Assembly: GCA_027622005.1 (NCBI GenBank)
Contig: JAQBZH010000019.1
Span: forward strand, 1 to 46,715
Length of the DNA stretch: 46,715 bases
Direction of reading: 5' to 3'
DNA from: Bacteroidota bacterium
GTDB taxonomy: Bacteria > Bacteroidota > Rhodothermia > Rhodothermales > UBA10348
Part shown: positions 27,034-35,165 of the stretch, one piece after another
How the letters are laid out: the number at the start of each line of letters is the position of its first letter
How positions within the stretch are numbered: position 1 is the stretch's first letter
Program-made: the position numbers and the translations under genes
The notes under the pieces: generated by a model
The model's input: the letters and a program-made list of their open reading frames with translations, nothing else
Told to the model about the DNA's origin: nothing
Database searches by the model: none

Positions 27034-28272
27034 CTATTCGTGCCTCAAAGAATCAATTGGAGCGAGTCGAGCCGCTTTCAACGCCGGATATCCACCAAAG
27101 ATGAGCGCAATCATGGTAACGAGAATCACTGAAGCAATTGCCCATCCGGTTGGAAACACCGCCGTGATATCAAAATAGAAGGCCACACCATTTCCAACGG
27201 CTGCTCCAAGAAGAATACCTACGATTCCGCCCAACTGACAAAGGAAAAAGGCTTCAAAAAGAAATTGCCTCATGATATCCTTCTTGCGCGCTCCAACGGA
27301 CTTTCTCACCCCGATTTCTCGCGTGCGCTCCGTTACGGACACCAACATGATATTCATGATTCCAATTCCGGCTGCTAGCAGCGAAATCAAGCCAATCCCT
27401 GCCCCCCCGGCCGTCAATGTGCCTGTAAAGGCTTCAAAAATGGCCTGCATGGAGTCATTTGTAGAGATTTCAAAGTTGTTTTCTTCTCCGGGTTCGACTC
27501 CTCGGATTACCCGCATCCGCCCCGTCAATTCGTCAATCACCGCATTGATCATGACAGGATCGGTTACTCGTACACTGAGAGTGCCAATATTTCGATTGAG
27601 TCCACCATAATCCGCCAATCCACGCGTGATAGGGATATAGGCCCGGTTGTCCAACGGAATCCCCAAAAAGTTGCCTTTTTCTTTTAGGACCCCGATTACT
27701 TCACAACGCTTACCGACGGCTTTTATGACCTTACGGATTGGGTTTTCATTCGGGAATAAGACTTTAACAATGTCCGCTCCGAGAACGCACACCGGACGTG
27801 CGTACTGAACATCATCCCGGGTGAAAAATCGACCATATTCGACTTCGTAGGAGAAATTCCCCAACATATCCTCATCGCTGCCCATAACCATGACGCCTGG
27901 CTCGGTTTCGCGATCCTGATACGACATTTTGCCGATTGCAAAATCATCCATTGGGCTGATCGTCACTGCCAATTGCATGGCGTCTTCGAGGCGCTCAACT
28001 TGCTCAAAGGTGATATTGGGGCGATTTCTGGCACTTCTGTCGCGATCTCCAATTTGAAATTGCGGGTATCGTGTAATGGAAACCGTGGAAGAGCCCAAAA
28101 ACTGGAGCTTTTCTTTGAAATAAACGTCGATAACCTCTACGGCTGTCACAGATACAATGATCGCAAATACGCCGATCACCATTCCTAGCAGTGTCAGAGA
28201 AGATCTGGTTTTATGACCCTGAATCGCGCTCCACGCCATTCGAATCGCTTCAAAAATGCCCATGCTATTCAT
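27034..28272 (-). CDS. MacB-type ABC transporter permease (second of a pair)
   Basis: ABC permease of the MacB/FtsX mechanotransmission type, 412 residues. An N-terminal helix (SLTLLGMVIGVFAIIVSVTA) is followed by a roughly 230-residue periplasmic MacB_PCD domain and three C-terminal helices of the FtsX domain. The latter begin at GIGLISLLAAGIGIMNIMLV and include the family loop ERTREIGVRKSVGARKKDI. The end LAPIDSLRHE is typical. The start ATG at 28272 overlaps the end of the upstream paralogue by 8 bp; MGIFEAIR at 28263 is an alternative. Such proteins pass mechanical force to export peptides, lipoproteins or drugs, or to act in two-component sensing. No ATPase or membrane-fusion gene is adjacent. 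Substrate unknown. Confidence 0.88.
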   Translation of the reverse strand: MNSMGIFEAIRMAWSAIQGHKTRSSLTLLGMVIGVFAIIVSVTAVEVIDVYFKEKLQFLGSSTVSITRYPQFQIGDRDRSARNRPNITFEQVERLEDAMQLAVTISPMDDFAIGKMSYQDRETEPGVMVMGSDEDMLGNFSYEVEYGRFFTRDDVQYARPVCVLGADIVKVLFPNENPIRKVIKAVGKRCEVIGVLKEKGNFLGIPLDNRAYIPITRGLADYGGLNRNIGTLSVRVTDPVMINAVIDELTGRMRVIRGVEPGEENNFEISTNDSMQAIFEAFTGTLTAGGAGIGLISLLAAGIGIMNIMLVSVTERTREIGVRKSVGARKKDIMRQFLFEAFFLCQLGGIVGILLGAAVGNGVAFYFDITAVFPTGWAIASVILVTMIALIFGGYPALKAARLAPIDSLRHE

Positions 28273-29503
28273 ACCTCAATGCTTCAATTGGAGGTGCCTT
28301 TGCAGCGGACCAAGCTGGAGCGAGACCAAAAATGATTCCTATGGCAACGCAGATTCCGAAGGCCATAAATACGGTAAACATGTCCAACGAAGCCGGAAGA
28401 ACGGCGCCGATAATCAAGGAAAGCGGAAACGCTAACCCAACGCCTACCAAGCCGCCCACCATACAAATAACGACGGCTTCGACCAGAAACTGAACCATAA
28501 TGGTGCCTCGTCTTGCCCCGACGGCCTTTCGAACCCCGATCTCTCGAGTCCGCTCCTTGACCGTTACGAACATAATATTCATTACGCCGATGCCACCAAC
28601 CAACAAGGAAAGGGCTGTTAAACCGATTCCAATCGAGAAAATGGCGGTTTTAATTGGTTCAATGGCCGCTCGAAGCGTTTCTTGCTCATTGATTTCGAAA
28701 TTGTCCGCTTCTTTGGCGTCCAGTCTTCGCACCAACCGAAGCACACCCCGCATTTGATCTTTGGCATCCGCTAAGGCAAATCCATCCCCAATTTTTGACT
28801 GAATGGAAACATCCCGCCACCGTGTACCGAACTGTTGTTTAAACGTATTGAAAGGAATCTGAACCGTGTAGTCCGTACTAGCGGGTCCTTCAGTAGCGGC
28901 CCCTTGTTTTTTCAGGATTCCAATGATGGTGTAGCGCGCGCCGTCAATATTTAATTCCTTTCCGAAAGCGGAGCCAAACGGGTACAATTCCTCCGCAATG
29001 CCGGCCCCCACAACAGCGACATTTCGAGCGCTTTGATCATCAAACTCATTGAAAAAGTATCCTTCCGAAAGATCAACCTGGTGGACTTCAGGATAATTGG
29101 CTTGGGCTCCGGTTATACGGGCAGATGATATCGTTTCCGTGTTTGATTTCAGCGTCTGGGAGGTCGAAACGACCGCTGTTGAAGTTTCAACCATGCTTGC
29201 TTGGTTATTCAAGGCTTCTGCCATGCTTTCCGTCATGTTGGGTCGATTCATCATCTCCCACCATTTTGTTTTAGGACCACGAACCCAAGGCCACTTTTCA
29301 ACATAAATCACGTTCGTTCCTAGGGAAGCAATGTCCTGTTCAAATCCTTTTTCAATCCCATTCATCACCGTCGCCATCCCGGTCACGGATACAATGCCGA
29401 TGATAATTCCAAGAGTAGTAAGGACCGCCCGCAACTTGTTCGACCATACCGAGATCAATGCGATACGAGTCGATTCCCCAAATTCAAATAAGAATCGAAG
29501 CAC
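28265..29503 (-). CDS. MacB-type ABC transporter permease (first of a pair)
   Basis: Paralogue of the next gene, the same 412-residue length and plan: N-terminal helix (VLTTLGIIIGIVSVTGMATV), MacB_PCD domain, then FtsX helices (IGIGLTALSLLVGGIGVMNI) with KERTREIGVRKAVGARRGTI and the end APPIEALRYE. It starts with GTG at 29503, preceded by a purine-rich GGGGAAGGAA, one of the better ribosome-binding sites in the window. The two genes overlap by 8 bp and likely encode a heteromeric permease. The required ATPase must be encoded elsewhere. Upstream is a 208-bp spacer with a strong hairpin (29575-29618). Confidence 0.88.
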   Translation of the reverse strand: MLRFLFEFGESTRIALISVWSNKLRAVLTTLGIIIGIVSVTGMATVMNGIEKGFEQDIASLGTNVIYVEKWPWVRGPKTKWWEMMNRPNMTESMAEALNNQASMVETSTAVVSTSQTLKSNTETISSARITGAQANYPEVHQVDLSEGYFFNEFDDQSARNVAVVGAGIAEELYPFGSAFGKELNIDGARYTIIGILKKQGAATEGPASTDYTVQIPFNTFKQQFGTRWRDVSIQSKIGDGFALADAKDQMRGVLRLVRRLDAKEADNFEINEQETLRAAIEPIKTAIFSIGIGLTALSLLVGGIGVMNIMFVTVKERTREIGVRKAVGARRGTIMVQFLVEAVVICMVGGLVGVGLAFPLSLIIGAVLPASLDMFTVFMAFGICVAIGIIFGLAPAWSAAKAPPIEALRYE

Positions 29504-29574
29504 TTCCTTCCCCTTTAATTAGATAAAATTTTCCAACTCTGAAGGCATCAATTAGCCCAATAAACATCTCCTAG

Positions 29575-29618
29575 CGCAGCCGTGACCCTCGGTACGAGGG
29601 GCTGAAGTCATGGTTGCG
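29575..29618 (+). other. Strong hairpin with an alternative pairing, possible RNA switch
   Basis: On the plus strand 11 bases (29575-29585, CGCAGCCGTGA) pair fully with 29608-29618 (TCATGGTTGCG), counting two G-U pairs. CCCTCG (29586-29591) pairs with CGAGGG (29595-29600) across a 3-base loop, leaving a 7-base bulge. CAGCC (29577-29581) can instead pair with GGCTG (29600-29604), which would break the outer stem. On the minus strand the two wobble pairs become A-C mismatches, so the fold favours plus-strand RNA, although all neighbouring genes are on minus. There is no U-tract, so it is not a textbook terminator. Confidence 0.6.
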
Positions 29619-29711
29619 AACCACCCGGCTCTTCGACAAGATTCCGTATTACTCTTACTTGACGCATCGAATGGGTTTTAATTCCGATATTCGTAACGAC
29701 CAATTTTAGAA

Positions 29712-30191
29712 TCAAAAGCGCCGTTCAAAACGCAATCGGAACTCCTTATAAACCGAATTATAGTCGGCTTTAACCAAATGAAAACCTTGTTGCATGGCCA
29801 AAATGGTCATTCCAGGGTGCAAATTGGGAAAGGTATCGAAAGCAAACACTTTGAATCCATTCTCCTCAACACGCCGCATCATATCTGCCAGGAGTGCCAA
29901 AGCAATGCCGTGTCTTCGGTGGGCCTCCAACACACCGCCTTTCGCACTGTAAAAAACGTTTTTACTTTCTTTGTAACCGACTTTAAATCCAACGGGCTCG
30001 TCATCCAAGCGAGCCTCAAGTATCATCAAATCTTCCTTTTCGAACGAATTGATTACTCGCTCTTCGTTAAAAATAACGCGGTTCATGCGTCGAATATCAT
30101 CCAATTCAGATAGACCAATTGAGCGAATTGACAATCCCGGAATGTCCGGGACTGTGATTGAAAGAGCGGGAGTGTAACCGAATCGCTCCAT
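29712..30191 (-). CDS. GNAT family N-acetyltransferase
   Basis: Single-domain GNAT protein of 159 residues. The acetyl-CoA-binding motif A is seen as GGVLEAHRRHGIALALLADM, with the RxxGxA loop, preceded by the strand DEPVGFKVGYK and followed by FAFDTFPNLHPGMTILAMQQ (motif B). The acceptor substrate is unknown. It begins 7 bp after the helicase stop codon and is almost certainly co-transcribed with it. It could modify a protein or small molecule; nothing in the context decides. Length and fold look complete. Confidence 0.82.
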   Translation of the reverse strand: MERFGYTPALSITVPDIPGLSIRSIGLSELDDIRRMNRVIFNEERVINSFEKEDLMILEARLDDEPVGFKVGYKESKNVFYSAKGGVLEAHRRHGIALALLADMMRRVEENGFKVFAFDTFPNLHPGMTILAMQQGFHLVKADYNSVYKEFRLRFERRF

Positions 30192-30198
30192 TTTTCAA

Positions 30199-32244
30199 TT
30201 ATTGGTTTGGCGTACCAGAAGACGTCAATTGGTTGGGTGCAGGATGCGACGGCAATTCGACCGGATCCTGTTCAACCAGCGAACAGAGTTCGAGAATATC
30301 TTCGGGAACGGACTCTAAAAATCTGCTGGGTTGTGTAAAATATTGCCCATCGTACCTACGATATTGTAGGCTGGGATAGGATATATACAAATGATCCGCT
30401 GCTCTCGTTACGGCAACATACAGCAACCGCAGCTCCTCCTCAATAGATTCGTCGTCCCCAACGGAATAGGACGATGGAATAATACCATCCATGGCATGGA
30501 TAATAAAGACTACTTTGAATTCCAATCCCTTGGCCGAATGAATGGTTGACAAAGTGAGCGGTGGTTCGTCGTCTTTTACCGCTTCAACATCAATCACCGT
30601 CAATTCGATGGGGTCGAGCACTAGTGAATCCAATAATTCTGATCGTTTTCCAAAGCTGACCGTCAAACCAATCAGGTGCTCGAGGTCCTGTTCCCGTTTT
30701 TGAAAGTCCTCGTAATAAACGCGCTTCAGAACCGGCAGGTAATAAGCCAAAACGGCTTCGACTTGACTCGTTGGCGTCGATTCGGATGTTTTGACAGAAC
30801 GCAACATCACAAAAAGAGCCCGAAGCGATTCTATATAGGCCGTTGAAAAGGGCCTCTCTTTCAGTTCAAACGAGTCATCTTGGTCCGCCTCAATCCATTC
30901 GATGATCTGTCCCGCCGTCTTCGGACCAACGCCTTCTAATAGCTGAAGAATCCGATTCCAGGCAACGGTATCGCGCGGATTTTCAATCACTTTTAAATAG
31001 GCTAAAACGTCCTTAATGTGAGCCGCCTCGGCCAATTTCAATCCGCCGTATTTAACAAATGGAATATTTTTTCGGCCCAATTCAATTTCGAGGTCGAACG
31101 AATTGTGTCCATTCCTGAACAACACGGCCATCTCTCTCAGGGCGATACCCTGTTCTCTAAGCTGCAATATGAGTTGGGAGACGAATCGGCTCTCAAACCG
31201 ATCGTCGGGAGCTGGCACCAAGCCGGGCAAATCTCCGCCTTCTTTCAACGTGAATAGTTGTTTGTCAAACTTCCTTTTGGCCTGACTCAGCAAATGATTC
31301 GCAAGGTCTAGTATCGATTGGGTGGACCGGTAATTGTGTTCCAACTTGAGGACAGTGGAACCCGCATATTCGGTTGGAAAACCAATAATATTCTTAAAAT
31401 CTGCCCCCCTGAAGCGATAAATGCTCTGGGCGTCGTCCCCAACGACCATGACATTTCCGTGGACCGATGCCAATGCCTTTACAATTAGCGATTGTGTTCG
31501 GTTGGTGTCTTGATATTCATCTACTAAAACGTGCCGACAGGATGAGGCAATCTCGAAAAGAACGGCCGGGTCTTTCGAAAAAAGTTTAAGCGTCATGATG
31601 AGCAAGTCATCATAATCCATCAATCCATGTTTTTGTTTATACCGGGAATACTCCTCGAACAACAGCTCTATTTCCTGGGTAAACGCCCCAAACTGTGGAT
31701 ATCCGGCTTCGAGTACTTGACCAACGGCCACACCCTTATTTCGTACGGATGAAAAAATGCTTTGGAGCGTCCCTTTTCGAGGAAACCGTTTTCCTTTCGT
31801 GTTGATGGATGATGTCGAGCGAACCACATCGATAACATCAGCGGCATCCGACGCATCCAAGATGGTAAAATTGTTAGGGTAGTCGAGTTTTGAGGCATAT
31901 TGCTTAAGGATCGTTAGGCAAAAAGCATGGAAAGTTCCTCCTCGTACCCTCTTACACCTTCCATCCAGGAGACCGGCGGCGCGGTTTAACATCTCATTGG
32001 AGGAGCGCCTGGTAAAGGTTAACAAAACGATGTGCTCCGGCGCGACACCGGTTTCAACCAAATAGGCAACCCGGTAAATAAGCGTCCGCGTTTTCCCCGT
32101 TCCCGCTCCAGCGACCACCAATACGGGACCGTTCCCTATGGTGGCGACTTGAAATTGTTGTTCATTCAGTTCATCTCGATACGCAATGGTCAACCGATTT
32201 TCGGGCAGCGTTTCTTCTTTGGTAAGAATGAACTTTCGTGACAT
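30199..32244 (-). CDS. UvrD/Rep/PcrA-family ATP-dependent DNA helicase
   Basis: Superfamily-1 3'-5' DNA helicase of 681 residues. Motifs in order: Q-motif LNEQQFQVA, motif I AGAGTGKTRT (45-54), Ia VLLTFTRRSSNEM, motif II VDEYQDTNR, motif III VVGDDAQSIYRFRGAD, motif IV LEHNYRST, then LSTIHSAKGLEFKVVFI (V) and LRLLYVAVTRA (VI). It is slightly shorter than UvrD and lacks the long C-terminal tail, so a Rep/PcrA-like role in repair or clearing stalled forks is plausible. The ATG at 32244 (MSRKF) was chosen; an ATG at 32280 and a TTG at 32289 also exist. It is divergent from parA across a 216-bp spacer with DnaA boxes. Confidence 0.92.
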   Translation of the reverse strand: MSRKFILTKEETLPENRLTIAYRDELNEQQFQVATIGNGPVLVVAGAGTGKTRTLIYRVAYLVETGVAPEHIVLLTFTRRSSNEMLNRAAGLLDGRCKRVRGGTFHAFCLTILKQYASKLDYPNNFTILDASDAADVIDVVRSTSSINTKGKRFPRKGTLQSIFSSVRNKGVAVGQVLEAGYPQFGAFTQEIELLFEEYSRYKQKHGLMDYDDLLIMTLKLFSKDPAVLFEIASSCRHVLVDEYQDTNRTQSLIVKALASVHGNVMVVGDDAQSIYRFRGADFKNIIGFPTEYAGSTVLKLEHNYRSTQSILDLANHLLSQAKRKFDKQLFTLKEGGDLPGLVPAPDDRFESRFVSQLILQLREQGIALREMAVLFRNGHNSFDLEIELGRKNIPFVKYGGLKLAEAAHIKDVLAYLKVIENPRDTVAWNRILQLLEGVGPKTAGQIIEWIEADQDDSFELKERPFSTAYIESLRALFVMLRSVKTSESTPTSQVEAVLAYYLPVLKRVYYEDFQKREQDLEHLIGLTVSFGKRSELLDSLVLDPIELTVIDVEAVKDDEPPLTLSTIHSAKGLEFKVVFIIHAMDGIIPSSYSVGDDESIEEELRLLYVAVTRAADHLYISYPSLQYRRYDGQYFTQPSRFLESVPEDILELCSLVEQDPVELPSHPAPNQLTSSGTPNQ

Positions 32245-32296
32245 GGAGAAAAGTTTTTTAATCAATCCTAAACGCCACATTGGGCCCAAAGGGTTC

Positions 32297-32343
32297 TTAT
32301 CCAGAAGTGGGATCCAAACAGGAACTTCAAATGTTGTGGATAA
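32297..32343. promoter_or_regulatory. Two inverted DnaA-box-like sites upstream of parAB
   Basis: TGTGGATAA at 32335-32343 is the exact reverse complement of the DnaA box TTATCCACA. TTATCCAGA at 32297-32305 matches it in 8 of 9 positions on the other strand. They are in opposite orientation, 29 bp apart, between the uvrD-like and parA genes. Two sites are few for an origin; DnaA-dependent regulation or a nearby origin are both possible. Confidence 0.5.
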
Positions 32344-32355
32344 GACGCGTCCTAC

Positions 32356-32442
32356 TTAGGTAGTAAGAAGCGACCATTCTTCATAGATTTCGGAGGGCAA
32401 GTATGCGAAGTCGTCGCTTTTCGCCCACAATTCCGGATCCAT
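32356..32442 (-). CDS. Possible small protein, 28 aa
   Basis: A short frame that reads like real protein: acidic and aromatic-rich, [20 protein letters not shown] followed by EEWSLLTT. It lies in the uvrD/parA divergent spacer, starting 18 bases from the parA start codon on the opposite strand. A GGAAGAA is placed 10-16 bases before the ATG. The frame stays open to 32556, so a longer form overlapping parA antisense is possible. No family recognised; it may be a chance frame. Confidence 0.3.
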   Translation of the reverse strand: MDPELWAKSDDFAYLPSEIYEEWSLLTT

Positions 32443-32460
32443 ATCAAAAAGTTCTTCCGA

Positions 32461-33267
32461 ATGGGAAAAATCATAGCCGTTGCCAACCAAAAAGGAGGCG
32501 TGGGAAAGACGACTACGGCGATAAACCTGGCTGCTTCTCTCGCGGCTATGGAGCATCCGACCCTTCTAATTGATTTTGATCCTCAGGCCAACGGTACGTC
32601 TGGAGTCGGCATCGATCCGAAAACCGTAAAAGCATCCACTTATGAGATACTGATTGGTACGATTCCAACTGAAGATGCCATTTTAGTCACCGATTCGCCA
32701 TTCCTTTCCGTCATTCCAAGTCATATTAATTTGGTGGGGGCGGAAATTGAAATGGTTGAAATCCCGGATCGGGAACGCATGTTGCGAAGGGCATTGCGCG
32801 ATGTTCGCGATCGGTATGACTTTATTATTTTGGACTGTCCACCGTCTTTGGGCCTTTTAACGATCAACTCGCTGACGGCCGCAGACTCGGTGTTAATACC
32901 TGTTCAGGCGGAATACTTTGCGCTGGAGGGTTTAGGACAGTTGCTCAATACAATCAAGTTGGTTCGGCAACACCTAAATCCCGACCTGGAAATTGAGGGC
33001 GTCGTTTTAACCATGTTTGATGCCCGATTGCGCCTTGCTAACCAGGTCGCTTCCGAGGTTCGCCGATATTTTGGTGAAAAGGTTTTTCACACCATCATCC
33101 AAAGAAACGTAAAGCTTTCCGAGGCACCCAGTTTTGGAAGGCCCGTTCTACTATACGACGCTACTAGTACGGGCTCTCGTAATTATATCGGATTAGCTCG
33201 GGAAGTGCTTCATGCCAATCAAGCGTACTTAACTCAAATAGCAGCGTCGCAAGCGGAATCTTTATAA
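32461..33267 (+). CDS. parA: ParA/Soj chromosome-partitioning ATPase
   Basis: Deviant-Walker ATPase that positions ParB-bound origins during chromosome segregation, 268 residues. The motif [10 protein letters not shown] (11-20) follows [10 protein letters not shown]. The Walker A' region is [17 protein letters not shown] and Walker B is [18 protein letters not shown]. The absence of an N-terminal DNA-binding extension marks it as the chromosomal (Soj) type rather than a P1-like plasmid ParA. It lies 12 bp upstream of parB. The start at 32461 is fixed by the conserved N-terminus. In this phylum parAB is usually followed by DUF5683, as here. Confidence 0.95.
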   Translation: MGKIIAVANQKGGVGKTTTAINLAASLAAMEHPTLLIDFDPQANGTSGVGIDPKTVKASTYEILIGTIPTEDAILVTDSPFLSVIPSHINLVGAEIEMVEIPDRERMLRRALRDVRDRYDFIILDCPPSLGLLTINSLTAADSVLIPVQAEYFALEGLGQLLNTIKLVRQHLNPDLEIEGVVLTMFDARLRLANQVASEVRRYFGEKVFHTIIQRNVKLSEAPSFGRPVLLYDATSTGSRNYIGLAREVLHANQAYLTQIAASQAESL

Positions 33268-33279
33268 TTCAATACTGGC

Positions 33280-34212
33280 ATGTCAAAACAAAAATCAGCA
33301 CTGGGTCGCGGACTTAGCGCGTTGCTACCAGATAGAGACGAACTGGATGCCACGCAGCTTTCCGGAATTGGGACGACCAAATTATATAACTTCGATGAGC
33401 GCATCCGAACGGCCGGCACCATATCGGAGGTTGATATTCATTCCGTCCTACCCAATCCTTACCAGCCCCGGGAGCATTTTGATGAAACCGCACTAGCCGA
33501 GTTAAGTGCGTCTATTCGTGAACTGGGCATAATCCAACCGATAACCGTTCGTACAGCTGGACCAAACAGGTTTGAATTGATCTCAGGGGAGCGACGTTTG
33601 AAAGCGGCTCGCATGGCAGGTATCACCCGAATTCCGGCTTACATCCGTGAGGCTGATAGGGAGGCGATGTTGGAAATGGCGTTGGTCGAGAACGTCCAGA
33701 GAGAACAGTTAAATCCAATTGAGATCGCATTGGGTTATCGTCGATTGATCGATGAGTGTAGCCTTACCCAAGAAGATGTCGCCTCGAAAATTGGTAAAAA
33801 CCGCTCTACTGTTGCCAACTTTTTACGCCTGTTGAAGCTCCCCCCACTGATTCAGGCAGGACTTCGTGACGGCATATTGTCTACCGGACATGCCCGGGCC
33901 TTACTTTCCCTGGAAAATGAAGATCTGCAGCGTCAGATTTTGGACGAAATTGTAAAAAACGACTTATCCGTCCGGGACGTTGAAAAGCGCGTTCGGGAAG
34001 CACTTCGCCCGGTTAAAAAAAAGGCTGATCCTTTAAAAGAGCTTTCCGGAGCCCATTCGGTCGAACTGTCTCGCATTTCCGAACGGATTCGTCGAATGTT
34101 GGGTACTAAAGTGACGGTCAAGCCAGGATCCAACGGAAAAGGTGGCAAAATTGAAGTCGAATACTATTCCAATGAGGATCTGGAACGAATCGTAGAGTTT
34201 TTCGATCGCTAG
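33280..34212 (+). CDS. parB: ParB/Spo0J partitioning protein
   Basis: CTP-dependent DNA clamp that loads at parS sites and works with ParA, 310 residues. The N-terminal ParA-interaction box is KSALGRGLSALLPD. The ParB/sulfiredoxin-like nucleotide domain shows PNPYQPREHFDETALAELSA, then GERRLKAARMAG (arginine-rich CTP site) and ENVQREQLNPIE. The helix-turn-helix is LTQEDVASKIGKNRSTVANF. A basic C-terminal dimerisation domain follows. I found no clear parS site (a TGTTNCACGTGAAACA-like palindrome) in the window, so the nearest one is presumably outside. It forms an operon with parA and probably the DUF5683 gene 57 bp downstream. Confidence 0.95.
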   Translation: MSKQKSALGRGLSALLPDRDELDATQLSGIGTTKLYNFDERIRTAGTISEVDIHSVLPNPYQPREHFDETALAELSASIRELGIIQPITVRTAGPNRFELISGERRLKAARMAGITRIPAYIREADREAMLEMALVENVQREQLNPIEIALGYRRLIDECSLTQEDVASKIGKNRSTVANFLRLLKLPPLIQAGLRDGILSTGHARALLSLENEDLQRQILDEIVKNDLSVRDVEKRVREALRPVKKKADPLKELSGAHSVELSRISERIRRMLGTKVTVKPGSNGKGGKIEVEYYSNEDLERIVEFFDR

Positions 34213-34269
34213 TCGCTTTCGATTTGACTGCGAAGCGTTGTTTTTCAATCAATCAACAATCTATTTTTT

Positions 34270-34920
34270 ATGCGGATGCCCCTGGTAGCAAGATTGTTCA
34301 TTGTTGGACTTTGGGTAATGTTTGGCTCGCACAGTGCCTTCGGGCAAACCATTGAGGATGAGACTCAGCCGGTTTCAGCTCAAAATCAAATGGTTGTTAA
34401 AACCCCCTCTTCTCCACAGGGGGCCCTTTGGAGATCAGCCGTTGCGCCAGGATGGGGCCAGATTTACAACAAGCAGTACATCAAGCTACCATTTGTGTAC
34501 GCGGCATTGGGCGGATTGATTTACAACGCAGTTACTTCCCATCAGGATTACGTCCTATATCGTGAGGCTTTTCAATACAAGGCCTTTCAGGAACAGGTGG
34601 ATGCAGGCACCATTACCGTCAATCCTCGATCCAGTTTTTCGGATTCCTATCAACAAGTGGCGTCCGAGTTTGGTGCAGTATCCTCGAGGCCTCTCGAAGC
34701 CCAACGAAATATTTTTCGTCGTTCGCGTGACCTTTCGTTCGTTGGCGTCGGCTTAGTGTATGGTCTAGCTATGCTAGACGCTTACGTAAGTGCGCACTTG
34801 TTGGATTTCGATGTAGGAGAAAACTTGAGTATTCAAGTTGAACCTCGACCAGGCGGAATAAGCCTGAAAGCCCTCGTTCCCTTGGAACGCAGGGCATATC
34901 GCGGTTTAAGCTACCGATAG
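34270..34920 (+). CDS. DUF5683 domain protein, secreted or membrane
   Basis: Protein of 216 residues with an N-terminal signal-like segment (LVARLFIVGLWVMFGSHSAFG). The DUF5683 domain includes ALWRSAVAPGWGQIYNKQYI and LPFVYAALGGLIYNAVTSHQ. Two short hydrophobic helices (around 75-88 and 152-170) suggest membrane association. Function is unknown, but the gene is a constant neighbour of parAB in Bacteroidota-group genomes, where it is often followed by dapB and lepB; those are absent here and replaced by the sphingolipid genes. Start ATG at 34270. Confidence 0.85.
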   Translation: MRMPLVARLFIVGLWVMFGSHSAFGQTIEDETQPVSAQNQMVVKTPSSPQGALWRSAVAPGWGQIYNKQYIKLPFVYAALGGLIYNAVTSHQDYVLYREAFQYKAFQEQVDAGTITVNPRSSFSDSYQQVASEFGAVSSRPLEAQRNIFRRSRDLSFVGVGLVYGLAMLDAYVSAHLLDFDVGENLSIQVEPRPGGISLKALVPLERRAYRGLSYR

Positions 34921-35062
34921 ATACTCAAAACCGGGTCTTTAAGGCTGCATTTAGGAGCGTTTGGATCGCTTAACCGCACGAATAAGTGTGGCGTAAAGTA
35001 CAGCTGCACGGCGTTAGTCTTCTGAAGTGAATTTTTTTCACACCCGTAGATTAACAAAACGT

Positions 35063-35070
35063 TATATTTG
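35063..35070 (+). promoter_or_regulatory. Candidate -7 element (TATATTTG) upstream of spt
   Basis: TATATTTG is an exact TAnnTTTG match, about 95 bp upstream of the serine palmitoyltransferase start. A T-run (35032-35038) sits where the -33 element would be but is not a clear match. The 245-bp spacer around it holds no gene. Confidence 0.45.
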
Positions 35071-35165
35071 AACCGCCCGGGCTTGACGCGCACTCGTGTT
35101 TTCTATCACGGAAGCAAATCTGGCACCTTTACCAGGGTAGTTGCCGATAAAAAGGGCTCCGTAAT

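Noticed and set aside
32461-34212. parS sites around parAB
   Set aside because: CACGTG cores occur in several places in the window, but none is flanked by the TGTTN and AAACA halves expected of parS.
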